5,701 nt of DNA from Gammaproteobacteria bacterium (GTDB lineage Bacteria; Pseudomonadota; Gammaproteobacteria; Porifericomitales; Porifericomitaceae), in assembly GCA_028817255.1 (NCBI GenBank), contig JAPPQA010000127.1, positions 1 to 5,701 on the forward strand, read 5' to 3'. Below the pieces are notes generated by a model. It had not been told where the DNA came from. It saw only the letters and a list, made by a program, of their open reading frames with translations, and ran no database searches. This document shows, piece after piece, positions 5,415-5,701 of the stretch (positions are counted from its first letter, which is position 1; each line of letters starts with the position of its first letter). The translations under genes were made by a program, and so were the position numbers.

Positions 5415-5473
5415 CGGTGGGCTGACGGGCGGCCTGCGTCAGGTGTCCCGCGGGAACCTGATTGTCTGAAGCG
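5415..5473. repeat. Direct repeat block 2, remnant copy
   Basis: This copy matches 2691-2749 at 52 of 59 positions. It holds the end and 3' flank of the endonuclease gene, 79 bases after the tRNA remnant rather than 137 as at the intact locus. Confidence 0.85.
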
Positions 5474-5529
5474 CCTTACTTATTAAGTGGATTAAAGGGC
5501 GGCGGTCGCCGTGGATGTTCGCGAGACAT
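5439..5529 (-). pseudogene. Collapsed remnant of the GIY-YIG endonuclease gene
   Basis: Reading the minus strand from the ATG at 5529 gives MSREHPRRPPPFNPLNK and then a stop (5476-5478). The intact gene begins MSREHPQQPTPFNPLNK. Just beyond, in another frame, comes ALQTIRFPRDT and a stop at 5439, where the intact gene ends TLQTIRLSQDT. The first 17 and last 11 or so codons are thus fused with about 190 codons of the middle missing, including every catalytic residue. The product would be non-functional. It shows that a second, diverged copy of the restriction element existed at this locus. Confidence 0.88.
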
Positions 5530-5545
5530 ATTGTTTCGTGTCTAA
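5479..5545. repeat. Direct repeat block 3, remnant copy
   Basis: This matches 3318-3382, the 5' end of the endonuclease gene and the gap up to the methyltransferase stop. No methyltransferase sequence follows; instead unrelated DNA begins near 5546. Confidence 0.85.
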
Positions 5546-5562
5546 CAGTCTGTGCAAAAACC
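5544..5562 (+). repeat. 19-base direct repeat, copy 1
   Basis: AACAGTCTGTGCAAAAACC recurs at 5628-5646 with two differences. It starts at the point where the endonuclease remnant loses similarity to the intact locus. Confidence 0.7.
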
Positions 5563-5591
5563 CCGCGGGCATCCGGCGAATAAAGTCCATC

Positions 5592-5626
5592 CGCCATTCC
5601 CGCGCCCCCACCTCGCCATTCCTGCG
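5592..5626 (+). repeat. Two CGCCATTCC(C/T)GCG repeats, 22 bases apart
   Basis: CGCCATTCCCGCG (5592-5604) and CGCCATTCCTGCG (5614-5626) differ at one base. They resemble the CATTCC(C/T)GCGAA half-sites of small dispersed repeats found in many proteobacteria, but a second inverted half is not seen. Confidence 0.5.
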
Positions 5627-5627
5627 A

Positions 5628-5646
5628 AACAGTCCGTGTAAAAACC
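5628..5646 (+). repeat. 19-base direct repeat, copy 2
   Basis: AACAGTCCGTGTAAAAACC differs from copy 1 at two positions. Both copies enclose the CGCCATTCC repeats. No gene is recognised from 5546 to the window end. Confidence 0.7.
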
Positions 5647-5701
5647 ATTCGTGCTTTTTGCAAAGTGGGAAAATAGTGCTCGAAATCGTATGAAATCAGG
5701 G

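Noticed and set aside
5544..5646. Possible CRISPR array in the terminal repeats
   Set aside because: There are only two imperfect 19-base copies with repeats inside the spacer, and no cas gene.
5439..5663. 74-residue minus-strand frame as a real small protein
   Set aside because: Only its last 10 or so residues are related to anything here, namely the nuclease C-terminus; the rest is out-of-frame remnant and unrelated DNA.

Overview
The window looks like a piece of a GC-rich proteobacterial chromosome, most likely a gammaproteobacterium. It carries Coq7-type ubiquinone biosynthesis, an rplM-rpsI ribosomal pair close to the E. coli proteins, a tRNA-Gln with the U1:A72 acceptor pair, and a sigma-32-like heat-shock promoter. 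The species cannot be named from this alone. A markedly less GC-rich restriction-modification (RM) island follows the tRNA and looks horizontally acquired.

Positions 1-2553 are core genome. On the minus strand lie an hsp20 small heat-shock chaperone, with a sigma-32-like promoter, a strong Shine-Dalgarno sequence and an intrinsic terminator, and coq7. Divergently on the plus strand are rplM (L13) and rpsI (S9), overlapping by ATGA and read from a near-consensus sigma-70 promoter that coincides with the coq7 start codon. A complete tRNA-Gln(CUG) with encoded CCA follows.

Positions 2554-5110 hold a compact minus-strand operon, vsr > C5-cytosine methyltransferase > GIY-YIG restriction endonuclease (Eco29kI-like). 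The methyltransferase protects the host sites, the endonuclease cuts unmodified DNA, and Vsr repairs the T:G mismatches left when 5-methylcytosine deaminates. The endonuclease ends facing the 3' end of the tRNA. No integrase or transposase gene is visible.

Positions 5294-5545 hold the most unusual part: a decayed second copy of the island's tRNA-proximal end. It has a 3' fragment of tRNA-Gln (50 of 55 positions identical to the intact locus), then the last codons of the endonuclease gene, then its first codons, with about 565 bp of the gene missing. The same three blocks occur in the same order at the intact end, so the locus looks like a repeatedly used tRNA attachment site or a tandem duplication of an RM element, one unit of which has collapsed. 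The last 160 bp contain short direct repeats but no recognisable gene.
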